From contig JAFGRQ010000054.1 of the NCBI GenBank assembly GCA_016935155.1, positions 1 to 34,922 on the forward strand: DNA of 34,922 nt, given 5' to 3'. A model generated the notes under the pieces. That model was not told the DNA's origin and made no database searches. It was given only the letters and a program-made list of their open reading frames with translations. The DNA is from Candidatus Woesearchaeota archaeon. GTDB taxonomy: Archaea > Nanobdellota > Nanobdellia > Woesearchaeales > UBA10107. Shown piece by piece: positions 24,210 to 32,549 of this stretch; the stretch's first letter is position 1, and every line of letters begins with the position of its first letter. The position numbers and the translations under genes were made by a program.

Positions 24210-25697
24210 ATGCAAAAACCGAATATTTTCTGGATTTTAACTGACGGAACAAGGGCTAAACCAGGAAGAGACAAGAGTGGCAGATTCAAGACATATTTTG
24301 ACTTCGACAAGGAATCGATTCGATTCAAGAAAGCAATCACGACAGCAACATCTACGCTGATGTCAATCAGCGCAATTTTGACCGGAAGATTTGCAGCCGA
24401 GCTATATCCTGATTTTAATCATATAAACAAAAGAGGAATAATCTATCCAACATATTTTGACACTTTAATCAAAGAAGGATACAACATAAATTCAGTTGTT
24501 GCCCAAGAGGAAGCGGGCAGAGAATTGTTCAAAGATACGCTGCACATATTTAATCCAACGCAGCCGCAGCCACAAAATGCAAAAGAAACGTACGAAGAAT
24601 TTTTGCAAATGATGAAATCCAAGTTCGACAAATCAAAGCCAAATCTTATGTTTGTTCACTTTGGTAATTTTGAAGACAATAATCGATATTCAAAAAAATT
24701 GCTCGACTATTTAAAAGAACAAAAACTATTTGACGAATCAATCGTTATTTTGTGCTCAGATCACGGATATGTTGATTATGGAAAATTCCACTATCTGGGG
24801 TGGGCATTGCAACCAAGAACTCATTCGTTCTACGTTGACGAAAATTCGTACCACGCTAATTTCAACATAAGACTTCCATCATCGATTTCGAAAGTGAGGA
24901 AAAAAGAAGTTGATATCCCGATTGCGCTGATTGATATGTTCGAAACAATTTTTGATTATTTGGGATTCAAATACGAAAATCCACATAAAAAAGCGCAATC
25001 ACTCAAACCACTAATTGAAGGAAATGACAAAAAAGTTCTTGACAAGTTCATGAACAGAATAATAAGAACGGACAACAGATATTTGCTTCAAAACTATAGA
25101 AAAATAAGGCTGTTAAATGAGTTTGAAAGCCACGTAGTTTCTGGTGTTGAAGAATTGAACAAACTTCCTAAAAATTTCAGGGATTTTTTCAGAAAATCTG
25201 AAGAAGAGGTAAAAAACAACGCATTTAAACAAATAGAGGATAATTTTGAAAAATCAGAACTTTCTAAAATGAAAGGCAAGAAAATCGCAATATACAATTA
25301 CGATTACAAAGATTTGATTGAATTTATGTACAACAAACTCAAAAAACACAACAAAGTTTCTGTTCTTGATTTGAATTTGATAAAAAAGAACTACAAAAAG
25401 TACGACATTATACTGGCAATCATAAACAACCCCATGTTTTACAAATATGGCGGATTGGTTTCATTCTGCAAAAGAAAAGGAATCAAACTGATGCTGGTAA
25501 ATACGTTCTTTGCTGAAACACCATACAAAAAATATCATTATTTCAAGGCATGTTTGAATGATCCTGCAATGAAAGTAAGCAAATACCCTTTCATAATTAA
25601 CTGTGGACTTTATGTTATGCTTTTAATAATAAAATTTTATGAAACGCTTCTTCTGGACACTGAAAGAAACTACCACCCAATCATCAAGAATCTATAA
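24210..25697 (+). CDS. Soluble alkaline phosphatase/sulfatase-superfamily protein (possible phosphotransferase)
   Basis: A 495-aa protein. Residues 1-270 show the superfamily core: metal-binding NIFWILTDGTR (D12), nucleophile region TATSTLMSISAILTG, and SDHGYVDYG (D184, H185). Counting back from the TG of the sulfatase pattern CxPSRxxLLTG places Thr49 at the nucleophile position. There is no Cys or Ser there for formylglycine, so a true sulfatase is unlikely; Thr is used by phosphoglycerol and phosphoethanolamine transferases. Unlike LtaS or OpgB it has no N-terminal membrane anchor or signal peptide, so it may act in the cytoplasm. Residues about 355-445 (GKKIAIYNYDYKDLIEFMYN, YDIILAIINNPM, GIKLMLVNTFF) form a separate Rossmann-like domain I cannot name. 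It is divergent from the cytidylyltransferase operon. Confidence 0.7.
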   Translation: MQKPNIFWILTDGTRAKPGRDKSGRFKTYFDFDKESIRFKKAITTATSTLMSISAILTGRFAAELYPDFNHINKRGIIYPTYFDTLIKEGYNINSVVAQEEAGRELFKDTLHIFNPTQPQPQNAKETYEEFLQMMKSKFDKSKPNLMFVHFGNFEDNNRYSKKLLDYLKEQKLFDESIVILCSDHGYVDYGKFHYLGWALQPRTHSFYVDENSYHANFNIRLPSSISKVRKKEVDIPIALIDMFETIFDYLGFKYENPHKKAQSLKPLIEGNDKKVLDKFMNRIIRTDNRYLLQNYRKIRLLNEFESHVVSGVEELNKLPKNFRDFFRKSEEEVKNNAFKQIEDNFEKSELSKMKGKKIAIYNYDYKDLIEFMYNKLKKHNKVSVLDLNLIKKNYKKYDIILAIINNPMFYKYGGLVSFCKRKGIKLMLVNTFFAETPYKKYHYFKACLNDPAMKVSKYPFIINCGLYVMLLIIKFYETLLLDTERNYHPIIKNL

Positions 25698-25702
25698 CAA
25701 CA

Positions 25703-26455
25703 TTACTTCTTCATTTTAACCAAATAGCTTCCAGAAAGTAAAGTACTCAAGAAATTCAATTCGTGCTTGTAAAACATCTTCCAGATCCATTTGCTTAATG
25801 TTTTGAATATTACAACGCCAGGAATTCCAACTTTAATCTCGACAGGATATAACTCAACTTCCTTAAATCCGGTCTTCTTGAAAATTCTTTTCAGTTCCGA
25901 TATCGTAATTCCTCCTTGATGAAGCGTATCATTAGACTTAATTCCAAACAATCTGTAAATTCTCTGCATGAATGTATCGCATGACTGATTAATAACAACA
26001 CAGTTTCCGTTGTCTTTCATAGAATCATAAATTACTTTAAACAGCTTTTCCTTGTTTGGAATGTATTTTATCGCTCTTGAAGAAAAAACAAAATCAAATT
26101 CGTTCTTTTTCCTCAAGTTCAGCATGTTTCCGACAACGTATTTTATGTTTTTTCTTGATTTGAATCTTTTTTTGGCCAAATTGAGCATTTCTTTTGAAAT
26201 ATCAAGAAGTGTGAATTTAGCTCCTGATTTTACAAACATTTCTGTCCATGTTCCAGGTCCAACACCAAATTCTAAATACGATTTAAATGTAATGTCTTTG
26301 GTATGAAATTTTTGCGATGCTTTGTGCATTTCATAACCTAATTTAGACTCAGAAGAAGCGAACCACCTGTTGTATTCATAATTTCCGCCATAATCTGCTT
26401 TAACCTGGCGGTTGTACTCTTTTTTCACATATTCTGAAGTCAATTTTTTACTCAT
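25703..26455 (-). CDS. Class I SAM-dependent methyltransferase
   Basis: A 250-aa methyltransferase. Motif I is SYLEFGVGPGTWTEMFV (59-75), followed by FTLLDISKEMLNLAKKRF, KYVVGNMLNLRKKNEFDFVFSSRAIKYI and GNCVVINQSCD. The C-terminal third has a basic amphipathic stretch that could touch the membrane. It is the last gene of the flippase operon, overlapping the small kinase by 8 nt, and ends 5 nt from the convergent sulfatase-fold gene. The substrate is likely a sugar or lipid intermediate; nothing more specific is visible. Confidence 0.8.
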   Translation of the reverse strand: MSKKLTSEYVKKEYNRQVKADYGGNYEYNRWFASSESKLGYEMHKASQKFHTKDITFKSYLEFGVGPGTWTEMFVKSGAKFTLLDISKEMLNLAKKRFKSRKNIKYVVGNMLNLRKKNEFDFVFSSRAIKYIPNKEKLFKVIYDSMKDNGNCVVINQSCDTFMQRIYRLFGIKSNDTLHQGGITISELKRIFKKTGFKEVELYPVEIKVGIPGVVIFKTLSKWIWKMFYKHELNFLSTLLSGSYLVKMKK

Positions 26456-27065
26456 GTCTTGCCTTCCCTAAAAAAGTATTTATTTCTCTTACAACGCTTG
26501 ATTTTGACTTGTTTGCATAAATTATTTTTGATTTTCTGTGTTTCTTCACGATTTCAAATAATTTCTCGCATTCAGATAAGAATTCATATGAAAATTTGTG
26601 CCTTTTTTCTCTTTTAAGAACTCGTTTTATTGAATGAGGAATGTTTGTTTTCAAATAAACGTAATTTACCTGCTTCGGCATTAGTTTTATCATTTTCATC
26701 AAAAAGTTTCTGTCTCTGAGCAAAGCTCCCCTTAATGCATCGTTCTGGCTGAGCATTTGAACCAGGCCATGATCTGAAATGAAAAACCCGCTCTTCTCAT
26801 GCCTGAACAAAACAAGGAATCTCACAAATACTCCTTTTAAAAAAGCTGAAAAATGAATTGGTTTTTTCATCACATCTTTGAAAAATTGGAAATCTGTGAA
26901 AAACTTGCCTGCAATCATAAATTTGAATTTTGAATAAGAAGAAGTGGCCTTCAAAACTGCAATTGGTGAATAATTCCATCTTGCATTTACATTTAACGAT
27001 TTATTCATTAAATCTGAAAGTGTTGTTTTCCCCGTTCCGGGCAGTCCGTAAAATTCAATATACAT
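26448..27065 (-). CDS. Small P-loop kinase-like protein
   Basis: A 205-aa P-loop NTPase. Walker A lies at the very N-terminus, YGLPGTGKTTLSDLM (6-20), as in adenylate/thymidylate-type small-molecule kinases. A DHGLVQMLSQ segment in the middle resembles the DRG or DR substrate motif of such kinases, and KRVLKREKRHKF supplies lid arginines. It may phosphorylate a small alcohol or sugar. ATG at 27065 is chosen, giving a TGATG junction with the upstream stop; the track used a TTG one codon earlier. It is coupled to the NTase-kinase fusion and the methyltransferase. Confidence 0.68.
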   Translation of the reverse strand: MYIEFYGLPGTGKTTLSDLMNKSLNVNARWNYSPIAVLKATSSYSKFKFMIAGKFFTDFQFFKDVMKKPIHFSAFLKGVFVRFLVLFRHEKSGFFISDHGLVQMLSQNDALRGALLRDRNFLMKMIKLMPKQVNYVYLKTNIPHSIKRVLKREKRHKFSYEFLSECEKLFEIVKKHRKSKIIYANKSKSSVVREINTFLGKARHE

Positions 27066-28390
27066 CAAGCACCACCAAATATGCTGCTGAATACTTTTTC
27101 AGCAACTTCTTTTGTTGTTTTGTCTATTCCTTCTGATTTAATTGTAACATATTTGACTTTATTCTTTATTTCTGCAAATATTTTTTCCTGTCGCTGCAAA
27201 TCGTCAAGAGGATGCGCAGTTTTTCTTGCGTGAAGCACTTCTGGTTTGTTCCATAAATAAATAGTTGAAGTTGGTTTTGGCAGAAACAAATAAAGGAAAT
27301 TTTTAAGCCATCTCGGAACATTTGCCATGAGCAGTATGTCGCTTGCATATCTGTCTGTAATCACTACTTGATTTTTCAGCCTTGCAGGGAATATTTTGAA
27401 CCAATATCTCATGAACAAATCAAAAGCAAAAACAGGTGCTGCGATTGTATACGCTGTTTTTTTAAGAAGAGATGTTTTTTTAGTTTTATTTTTAGTATGA
27501 TTTGATTGAACTTTGCTGCTTTCGTGCTTTTCCTCTGCTTTTTTGTAAACTTTCCCGAAAAACTGTATCGGCAGAATGTTGTTTCTTCCTCTTCCGGCAT
27601 AATAAACTAAATATTTTATTCTATTTTTGTCCATTGCTTCTTTCAAATAGCTAACGGTTGTTGTTTTCCCCGTTCCGTCCATTCCAATCAAACTAACAAG
27701 GGGTGCTAATTTGAAAAGACGATGGATTTTCCACACAGAACCGCATAAAAGAACTTTTGCAATCTTAAAAATTCTTCTGTTTTCGAATCTTCTTTTTAAG
27801 TTTGGCATTAATTTCTCGATTGCTGAAAAATTGTTATTCGAAACATAATTAAGCAAAGCATCCGTTTGCTTTTTTGAAAAAAGACCAAGAAGTGTTTGTC
27901 TTACATACAAGTTGCCGACAATATTTCTGCTCGAAGATAATTCCTTCCTGTACTTCTCGCTCATTTTAGATAAATCAAGAACTGAGTGAAGCAGATTAAT
28001 CAAAAACAAGTCTTCATTTGATGAAACTGAAAATCCTGATTTTCGAACGCTTCTCGAGATTATTTGCTGTGCATCAAGATATTTTGTGTGTCTTCCAGTA
28101 ATTCCATCTAAATGGAAATGAAACTGAAGAAGCTTTTCGTCTTCTGGAATGTATTTTGCATATCCTGTGTGCATTGAGAATGGATTTATAGGAACAACTC
28201 CAAAACCCAAGCCACCCATAATCTTATTTATTTTGTTTTTGTCTTTGCTGAAAACAACAACATCTGTGTCTTTTCCTTCGTAAATTTTATCATTCATTAA
28301 AAAATCGTAATTTCTTGCTATGCAGTACTTTATTTTGTTCTTATCGAACATGTCCAGAACTTTTCTTACTTCTAAATTTGTCTTTTTCAT
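27065..28390 (-). CDS. Nucleotidyltransferase-fold / thymidylate-kinase-like fusion protein
   Basis: A 441-aa two-domain protein. Residues 1-220 resemble the NTase-fold domain of MNT/DUF-type proteins: YCIARNYDFLMNDKIYEGKDTDVVVFSKD carries the two acidic metal ligands D41 and D43, and LLQFHFHLDG follows. Residues 230-441 are a P-loop kinase of thymidylate-kinase type with Walker A IGMDGTGKTTT (235-245), the DRY motif in VVITDRYASDILL and a basic lid. Proteins of this layout occur in polysaccharide loci, but their substrate is unknown to me. Overlaps of 4 nt (flippase) and 1 nt (next kinase) make it part of the coupled operon. Confidence 0.7.
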   Translation of the reverse strand: MKKTNLEVRKVLDMFDKNKIKYCIARNYDFLMNDKIYEGKDTDVVVFSKDKNKINKIMGGLGFGVVPINPFSMHTGYAKYIPEDEKLLQFHFHLDGITGRHTKYLDAQQIISRSVRKSGFSVSSNEDLFLINLLHSVLDLSKMSEKYRKELSSSRNIVGNLYVRQTLLGLFSKKQTDALLNYVSNNNFSAIEKLMPNLKRRFENRRIFKIAKVLLCGSVWKIHRLFKLAPLVSLIGMDGTGKTTTVSYLKEAMDKNRIKYLVYYAGRGRNNILPIQFFGKVYKKAEEKHESSKVQSNHTKNKTKKTSLLKKTAYTIAAPVFAFDLFMRYWFKIFPARLKNQVVITDRYASDILLMANVPRWLKNFLYLFLPKPTSTIYLWNKPEVLHARKTAHPLDDLQRQEKIFAEIKNKVKYVTIKSEGIDKTTKEVAEKVFSSIFGGA

Positions 28391-29871
28391 TTTAGTAAAG
28401 CTAAATGTCCCTTGACTTCATTTAGGTCAACAACTTTTGTTATTTTTAAAATCAAAAGCAAATACACTGCTCCCCCCAACACAAGAGATATTGCAAGTTC
28501 AATCCAATTGTTCAGCAAAAGCTGTTTTTTTACTTCGTAAACCAAAAATACGAAAATTGTGCTGGCAAACACTATTTTTGTCCAAGAAATAAGGGGTAAT
28601 TTCACGTTTACAAATTTTGATGTTTGTCTTGTGAAAAGCAAAAACATTATGAAATAATTAAATAACAGAGCAGAAGCAGCGCCGTTGATTCCGAACAATG
28701 GCACCAGAATTAAATTTAGAACGACAGTAGAAACTGATGCAAACAAGATTATTTTTGTTGCAATTGCCGGTTTTCCGATTCCGAGAAGAGTTGTTATGCT
28801 TAGGCTTGAAGCAATCATAAAAATTACTGCCACAAGCAATATTTGCAGTGCCGTTGCTCCTGAAATATAATCTACTCCGAACAAAAGATTAATCAGGAAC
28901 TTAGGAAAAGAAAAAACCATAAGAAGAACGGGTGTTGCGATTACGAAAGAATAAATGTAAACTATTTTCATCCATTCTTTGAGTTTTGCCTTGTCTTGTT
29001 TTGCCCATAACTCAGAAATCATTGGAAAAGCAACCGCTCCTGCAGATTCCGCAAGAAATAAAAATAAAAGCGCCGTCGGCATAACAACATTGTAAATACC
29101 AACTTGCTCAAGGGTCGTAAAATAAGTTAAAATAATTACATCTATTTTTGTAAGCAAACGTGCACTAGCGTTTGCAAGCATGACTGGAAATCCGAATGCG
29201 AATGCTTTTTTTGTGATGCCCCAGAAATCAACAATCTTAAACTTAAAAAAATTAAAGGTCCTTACTGCGATTGGAAACATTACCAAAGACATTATTACCC
29301 ACGAAAGCACAAAAGCGTAAGCTGGTGCGAAAACACCCTGACCAAGCCAGAAGAAGACAAAAATAAGAACAAACATAATCATAGTTCTTGAAAATTCTGC
29401 GCTTGAATATGAATAAATTTTTTGGAATCCCTGGAAAAAACTCTGCAGGAACAGAAAAATCATGCTAAATATGACGTAAATGACAAATAATTTTAGCATC
29501 AATGATGCATTTGAATCTCTGAAATAATTTTCTGCAAGAAAATCAGACAAGATAAAGAAAAACGTCCCCATTATGAGAGTCGATATGCTCTGCCAAGTAA
29601 AAATCGAAACAAGCGTTGTCTTAATTTCGCTGTATTTTTTCTTTATCTTGAGTTCGGGAATAAACTTTACCATTGCCTGGTTCAATCCTAAGTCCCTGAA
29701 AAACAAGAAGAAGCTCACAAACGCAAAAACAGCGTAAAATAAACCATATTCAGCTGGAGAAAGATTCCTTGCGAGAACTATTCGCGTGAGATAACCGATA
29801 AATGACGCTAGAAGGGTTGCGGCCATTAAAAAGGCACTGCCCTTGAACAATCTTTCAGTATAAGTTTTCAT
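28387..29871 (-). CDS. Polysaccharide/oligosaccharide flippase (Wzx/MOP superfamily)
   Basis: A 494-aa membrane protein with 12-14 hydrophobic segments, the usual length for MOP-superfamily flippases. It would turn polyprenyl-linked glycans from the cytoplasmic to the outer face. The N-terminus LFKGSAFLMAATLLASFIGYLTRIVLARNLSPAEYGLFYAVFAF is the classic RfbX/PST start, with R in the first helix pair. Start ATG 29871 (MKTYTERL) is preferred over 29886 because the TATA box at 29895-29902 sits 27-28 nt before it, giving a leaderless mRNA. It heads the operon flippase, NTase-kinase, kinase, methyltransferase, which ties those enzymes to glycan export. Confidence 0.9.
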   Translation of the reverse strand: MKTYTERLFKGSAFLMAATLLASFIGYLTRIVLARNLSPAEYGLFYAVFAFVSFFLFFRDLGLNQAMVKFIPELKIKKKYSEIKTTLVSIFTWQSISTLIMGTFFFILSDFLAENYFRDSNASLMLKLFVIYVIFSMIFLFLQSFFQGFQKIYSYSSAEFSRTMIMFVLIFVFFWLGQGVFAPAYAFVLSWVIMSLVMFPIAVRTFNFFKFKIVDFWGITKKAFAFGFPVMLANASARLLTKIDVIILTYFTTLEQVGIYNVVMPTALLFLFLAESAGAVAFPMISELWAKQDKAKLKEWMKIVYIYSFVIATPVLLMVFSFPKFLINLLFGVDYISGATALQILLVAVIFMIASSLSITTLLGIGKPAIATKIILFASVSTVVLNLILVPLFGINGAASALLFNYFIMFLLFTRQTSKFVNVKLPLISWTKIVFASTIFVFLVYEVKKQLLLNNWIELAISLVLGGAVYLLLILKITKVVDLNEVKGHLALLK

Positions 29872-29894
29872 ACCTAAAATGACCATTTAATGCC

Positions 29895-29902
29895 TTTAAA
29901 AA
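29895..29902 (-). promoter_or_regulatory. TATA box for the flippase operon (leaderless)
   Basis: On the minus strand TTTTTAAA is centred 27-28 nt before ATG 29871. This decides against the upstream Met at 29886. A second element, ATTTATAAAT, lies at 29927-29936. Confidence 0.5.
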
Positions 29903-29969
29903 GATGTTGATGTTTGGGTTCAGACGATTTATAAATAAAAGGAACGGAGCTGGTTGTTTAGGTCATTAA

Positions 29970-31712
29970 CTAGCACAAATAAATGTGAGCGATTTCCATT
30001 TCTTTGTCAATTATCGTTCTGTATGGTCTGCAATTGTCAACAAAGAATTTCTTCTTCATGTCACCATCAGAAACTTTTGGATAATCAACAAAAATTCCTA
30101 TTCCTTTGTTTTCTGTCATATTTTTGGCCAGTTCCTGCCAGCAAGCATCTTTGTTTTTGCAGTCATTTGTGAAAATAACATCTGAAAAATCTAAATTTTT
30201 CAAGGTAAAAAAGAATCCTGAATAAAGCGTGTTGACATAAAGCTTTCCTTTATGTGATTCATCCAGTTCGTTGTTGTAAATTTCTGTAATCTGGTCAACA
30301 GCAGAATTTACATCAGGATAAGTTGTTCTGAATAAAAACTCATTTATCACAAGCACCTGGAATCCAATCATTACTGCAAGCAAAACAAGAACTGCTGAAT
30401 TCCTGAATTTTTTGTTTTCAAGAACAAACCAAGCGAAAGAAGTTAAAACAACGCCCAAAACAACAGCAAATCCAATTGGGATGAACGAAAGCATGAAATT
30501 TGGACCGCCGACGCCGTAGAATGGAAAAATAAATCCCCATTGCAGCGAAAATGCATTCTTGACGTACGTTGCTATGCTGTGCGGTATGTATTGAACGGGA
30601 AGTTTATTCAAGAAATTAAATAACAGGAACGCCAAAAAAGAAAGAACTGCTGCAAAAGCTGTTTCTTTTTTGCTGAAAGAAATTTTATCAAAAAATGATG
30701 CTGCGAGTATAACTAACGGAGGCACGATTACTGTCAAATATCTGTCAATGGCTCCTCCATAGCTGCTGATTGAATAAATAGCAACTGGAATTAAAATCCA
30801 CGTCAGTAGAAATAACTTTTTTCTTGAGAATGACTTCAACGACAACAAACCAAATACGAGTAAAAGAGGCGAGCCCCACAAAACAATATAAACTAATTCT
30901 CTGCTGATTCCCTGAAAAATAGTTGAGAAACTGAGATATTCTGCAGGGTTTGTTTCCGAAAACAAGGCCTTTGCAAATTCTGGATAAAGCATTGAAAGAA
31001 TTTGCGTAAATAAAACGTACGCAACAACATAGACAGAAAACAAGGCAGCCAATTTTAACAATAATTCCTTAACGTTCTCAAAAGAAATTTTTCTTTTCTT
31101 GACAAAATCCTTTGCCAGCTTGCTGTCAAACAACAGGAATGCTGAAACTATCAACAAAGCAAAAAGAGATGTTATTTTGCAAAACATTGCAAGTGCGGCA
31201 AATGCACTTATCATGAACAACGACTTGTATGTCCCGTTTCTTTCTCTGTTCAGATAGAAATAAACGGACATTGATATTGCCAAAGTGATTATTGAAGAAT
31301 CTCTGTCAATTATGTATGAAGAAAATAAATTCCAATAACATATTGCCATTAAAAACATAGAAATAACTGCAACTTTCTGGTTAAACATTTTTTTTCCAAT
31401 CAGATATACAAAAATCAGATTAAGTACTGCGAATAAAAGCGAAAATAAGCGAAGCTGTACTGTACCAAATCCAAAAATAAAGCTCCAAGCAGTCAGCAAA
31501 ATTCCTGTTAATGGGGGGTCAATCCAATATCCGACATTTCCCTGGCCATATGGCTGATAAAAGTTCGGACCTTCTCTCGTTTGGTATTCAACCAAGGAAG
31601 GCCACGCAGTTTCATCTCCGAAGAAAAATGCATCCAACATTGGAAGTCTCAATAGAATGAATAAAACAACTGCTATTGCCGTTAATAACAACGCCTTGCT
31701 TCTTTTTTGCAT
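29970..31712 (-). CDS. GT39/ArnT-like GT-C glycosyltransferase
   Basis: A 580-aa integral membrane enzyme that uses a polyprenyl-phosphate sugar to glycosylate protein or lipid outside the membrane. The signatures of the PMT/ArnT group are visible: LPMLDAFFFGDETAW with the catalytic acidic pair D33/E34 in the first outer loop, YWIDPPLTG (the HPP-like motif at 62-70), and YIIDRDSSI (133-141). About twelve hydrophobic segments are followed by a soluble domain of about 130 residues (about 450-580) with several Cys. It is monocistronic with a TATA box 26 nt before its ATG and lies next to the flippase operon. Its donor could be made by the GT2 at 7666. Confidence 0.85.
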   Translation of the reverse strand: MQKRSKALLLTAIAVVLFILLRLPMLDAFFFGDETAWPSLVEYQTREGPNFYQPYGQGNVGYWIDPPLTGILLTAWSFIFGFGTVQLRLFSLLFAVLNLIFVYLIGKKMFNQKVAVISMFLMAICYWNLFSSYIIDRDSSIITLAISMSVYFYLNRERNGTYKSLFMISAFAALAMFCKITSLFALLIVSAFLLFDSKLAKDFVKKRKISFENVKELLLKLAALFSVYVVAYVLFTQILSMLYPEFAKALFSETNPAEYLSFSTIFQGISRELVYIVLWGSPLLLVFGLLSLKSFSRKKLFLLTWILIPVAIYSISSYGGAIDRYLTVIVPPLVILAASFFDKISFSKKETAFAAVLSFLAFLLFNFLNKLPVQYIPHSIATYVKNAFSLQWGFIFPFYGVGGPNFMLSFIPIGFAVVLGVVLTSFAWFVLENKKFRNSAVLVLLAVMIGFQVLVINEFLFRTTYPDVNSAVDQITEIYNNELDESHKGKLYVNTLYSGFFFTLKNLDFSDVIFTNDCKNKDACWQELAKNMTENKGIGIFVDYPKVSDGDMKKKFFVDNCRPYRTIIDKEMEIAHIYLC

Positions 31713-31733
31713 GAATAATCATCCTCAAATGGT

Positions 31734-31743
31734 CTTTAAAATT
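31734..31743 (-). promoter_or_regulatory. TATA box for the GT39-like gene (leaderless)
   Basis: On the minus strand AATTTTAAAG is centred 26 nt before ATG 31712. It is back to back with the 5S promoter. Confidence 0.5.
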
Positions 31744-31764
31744 GTATCCAAACCCATCACAACC

Positions 31765-31774
31765 TTTATAAATA
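31765..31774 (+). promoter_or_regulatory. 5S rRNA promoter
   Basis: TTTATAAATA is centred 25-26 nt before the predicted 5S 5' end at 31795, the textbook spacing for an archaeal TATA box. Confidence 0.75.
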
Positions 31775-31794
31775 ACCTATTTTTCAATTATACT

Positions 31795-31906
31795 GGACGG
31801 TCATAGGAGCCTGGTTCCACCGGATCCCATTTCGAACTCCGCAGTTAAGAAGGCTTCCGTTCTGCTCGGTACTGTACTCATGTACGGGAAATGCGGAAAG
31901 CTGTCC
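31795..31906 (+). rRNA. rrf: 5S ribosomal RNA
   Basis: About 112 nt. GGACGG at the 5' end pairs with CTGTCC at the 3' end (helix I, one G-U). Universal 5S strings are present: CCTGGTTCCACC, GGATCCCATTTCGAACTCCGCAGTTAAG, and GGTACTGTACTCATGTACGGGAAA forming helix IV with loop E. It is slightly shorter than a typical 120-nt 5S. No 16S, 23S or tRNA is adjacent, so the gene is unlinked and has its own promoter. A T-rich tail (TCTTTTATTTTCT) follows directly and likely terminates transcription within the end of the convergent acyltransferase gene. The ORF listed on the minus strand here is a shadow. Confidence 0.9.
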
Positions 31907-31919
31907 TCTTTTATTTTCT
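31907..31919 (+). terminator. T-rich terminator of 5S rRNA
   Basis: TCTTTTATTTTCT directly follows helix I of 5S. T-tracts of this sort terminate archaeal RNA polymerase. It overlaps the 3' end of the convergent acyltransferase gene. Confidence 0.5.
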
Positions 31920-32441
31920 GTATTTTATGATTTTTGCCGGAACGCCCGCGACAATTGCATAAGAAGGGATATTTTTTGTGACAACAGAACCTGCACCGAT
32001 GACTGCACCTTTGCCGATTGTAACTCCATCCAAAATTCTTGCACCTGCACCAATCCAAACATCGTCTTCAATAGTTATCCCTTTACAGCTCATTCCTTGT
32101 TTGTAAATATATTCCTTAGGATCACTATAATTGTGATTTGAAGAAACAATGACCGAATGAGAAGCAATTATCACCCCGTTCCCTATTTTTATTTTTCCAT
32201 AGCCATACAAAATTGAAAACTGACCCAAGTGAAAATTGTTCCCGATGGATACATCCCCAAAAGAAAGGAGCATTGCGTAATCCTTTAGGCAGCAGTTGCT
32301 GCCGATTTTCAATCGCCCTCCTTTTGCACCTATGCTTATTTTTGAAAGTCTTGAAATATTGCTGTTTTTCCCTATTTCAACATTCCTCAAAGTATTGTAT
32401 TTTTTCCTCAGAACACCAATTAACCTTTTGAAAAATCGCAT
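31911..32441 (-). CDS. Left-handed beta-helix acyltransferase (WcaF/maltose acetyltransferase-like)
   Basis: A 176-aa hexapeptide-repeat acetyltransferase. Turns run from [27 protein letters not shown] to [34 protein letters not shown]; the catalytic His is H103 in [12 protein letters not shown], as in sugar O-acetyltransferases. It may O-acetylate a sugar of the surface glycan. The start is ATG 32441 ([10 protein letters not shown]), not the track start at 32600: a TATA box lies 26 nt upstream of 32441, and the extra 53 residues would overlap the mtnP promoter and lack beta-helix turns. The stop lies 4 nt from the 3' end of 5S rRNA. Confidence 0.82.
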   Translation of the reverse strand: MRFFKRLIGVLRKKYNTLRNVEIGKNSNISRLSKISIGAKGGRLKIGSNCCLKDYAMLLSFGDVSIGNNFHLGQFSILYGYGKIKIGNGVIIASHSVIVSSNHNYSDPKEYIYKQGMSCKGITIEDDVWIGAGARILDGVTIGKGAVIGAGSVVTKNIPSYAIVAGVPAKIIKYRK

Positions 32442-32461
32442 ACTTTCTTTTAAAAAAGTAT

Positions 32462-32472
32462 TATTTAAAAAT
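32462..32472 (-). promoter_or_regulatory. TATA box for the acyltransferase (leaderless)
   Basis: On the minus strand ATTTTTAAATA is centred 26 nt before ATG 32441. Confidence 0.5.
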
Positions 32473-32496
32473 GTTGGCTTTGAGCCGAGACAAAAG

Positions 32497-32505
32497 TTTA
32501 TAAAT
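32497..32505 (+). promoter_or_regulatory. TATA box for mtnP
   Basis: TTTATAAAT predicts a transcript start near 32527. Any protein start must lie downstream, which rules out the track start at 32296. Confidence 0.55.
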
Positions 32506-32549
32506 GCACTCCGAATAAAAGAATTCGTCAAAATAAAAAAGACAAATAA

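Noticed and set aside
24210-25697. True sulfatase
   Set aside because: No Cys or Ser in a CxPSR-type site for formylglycine; Thr49 occupies the position.
31801-32058. Minus-strand 85-aa ORF
   Set aside because: Lies across the 5S rRNA and acyltransferase genes; an out-of-frame shadow with no recognisable domain.
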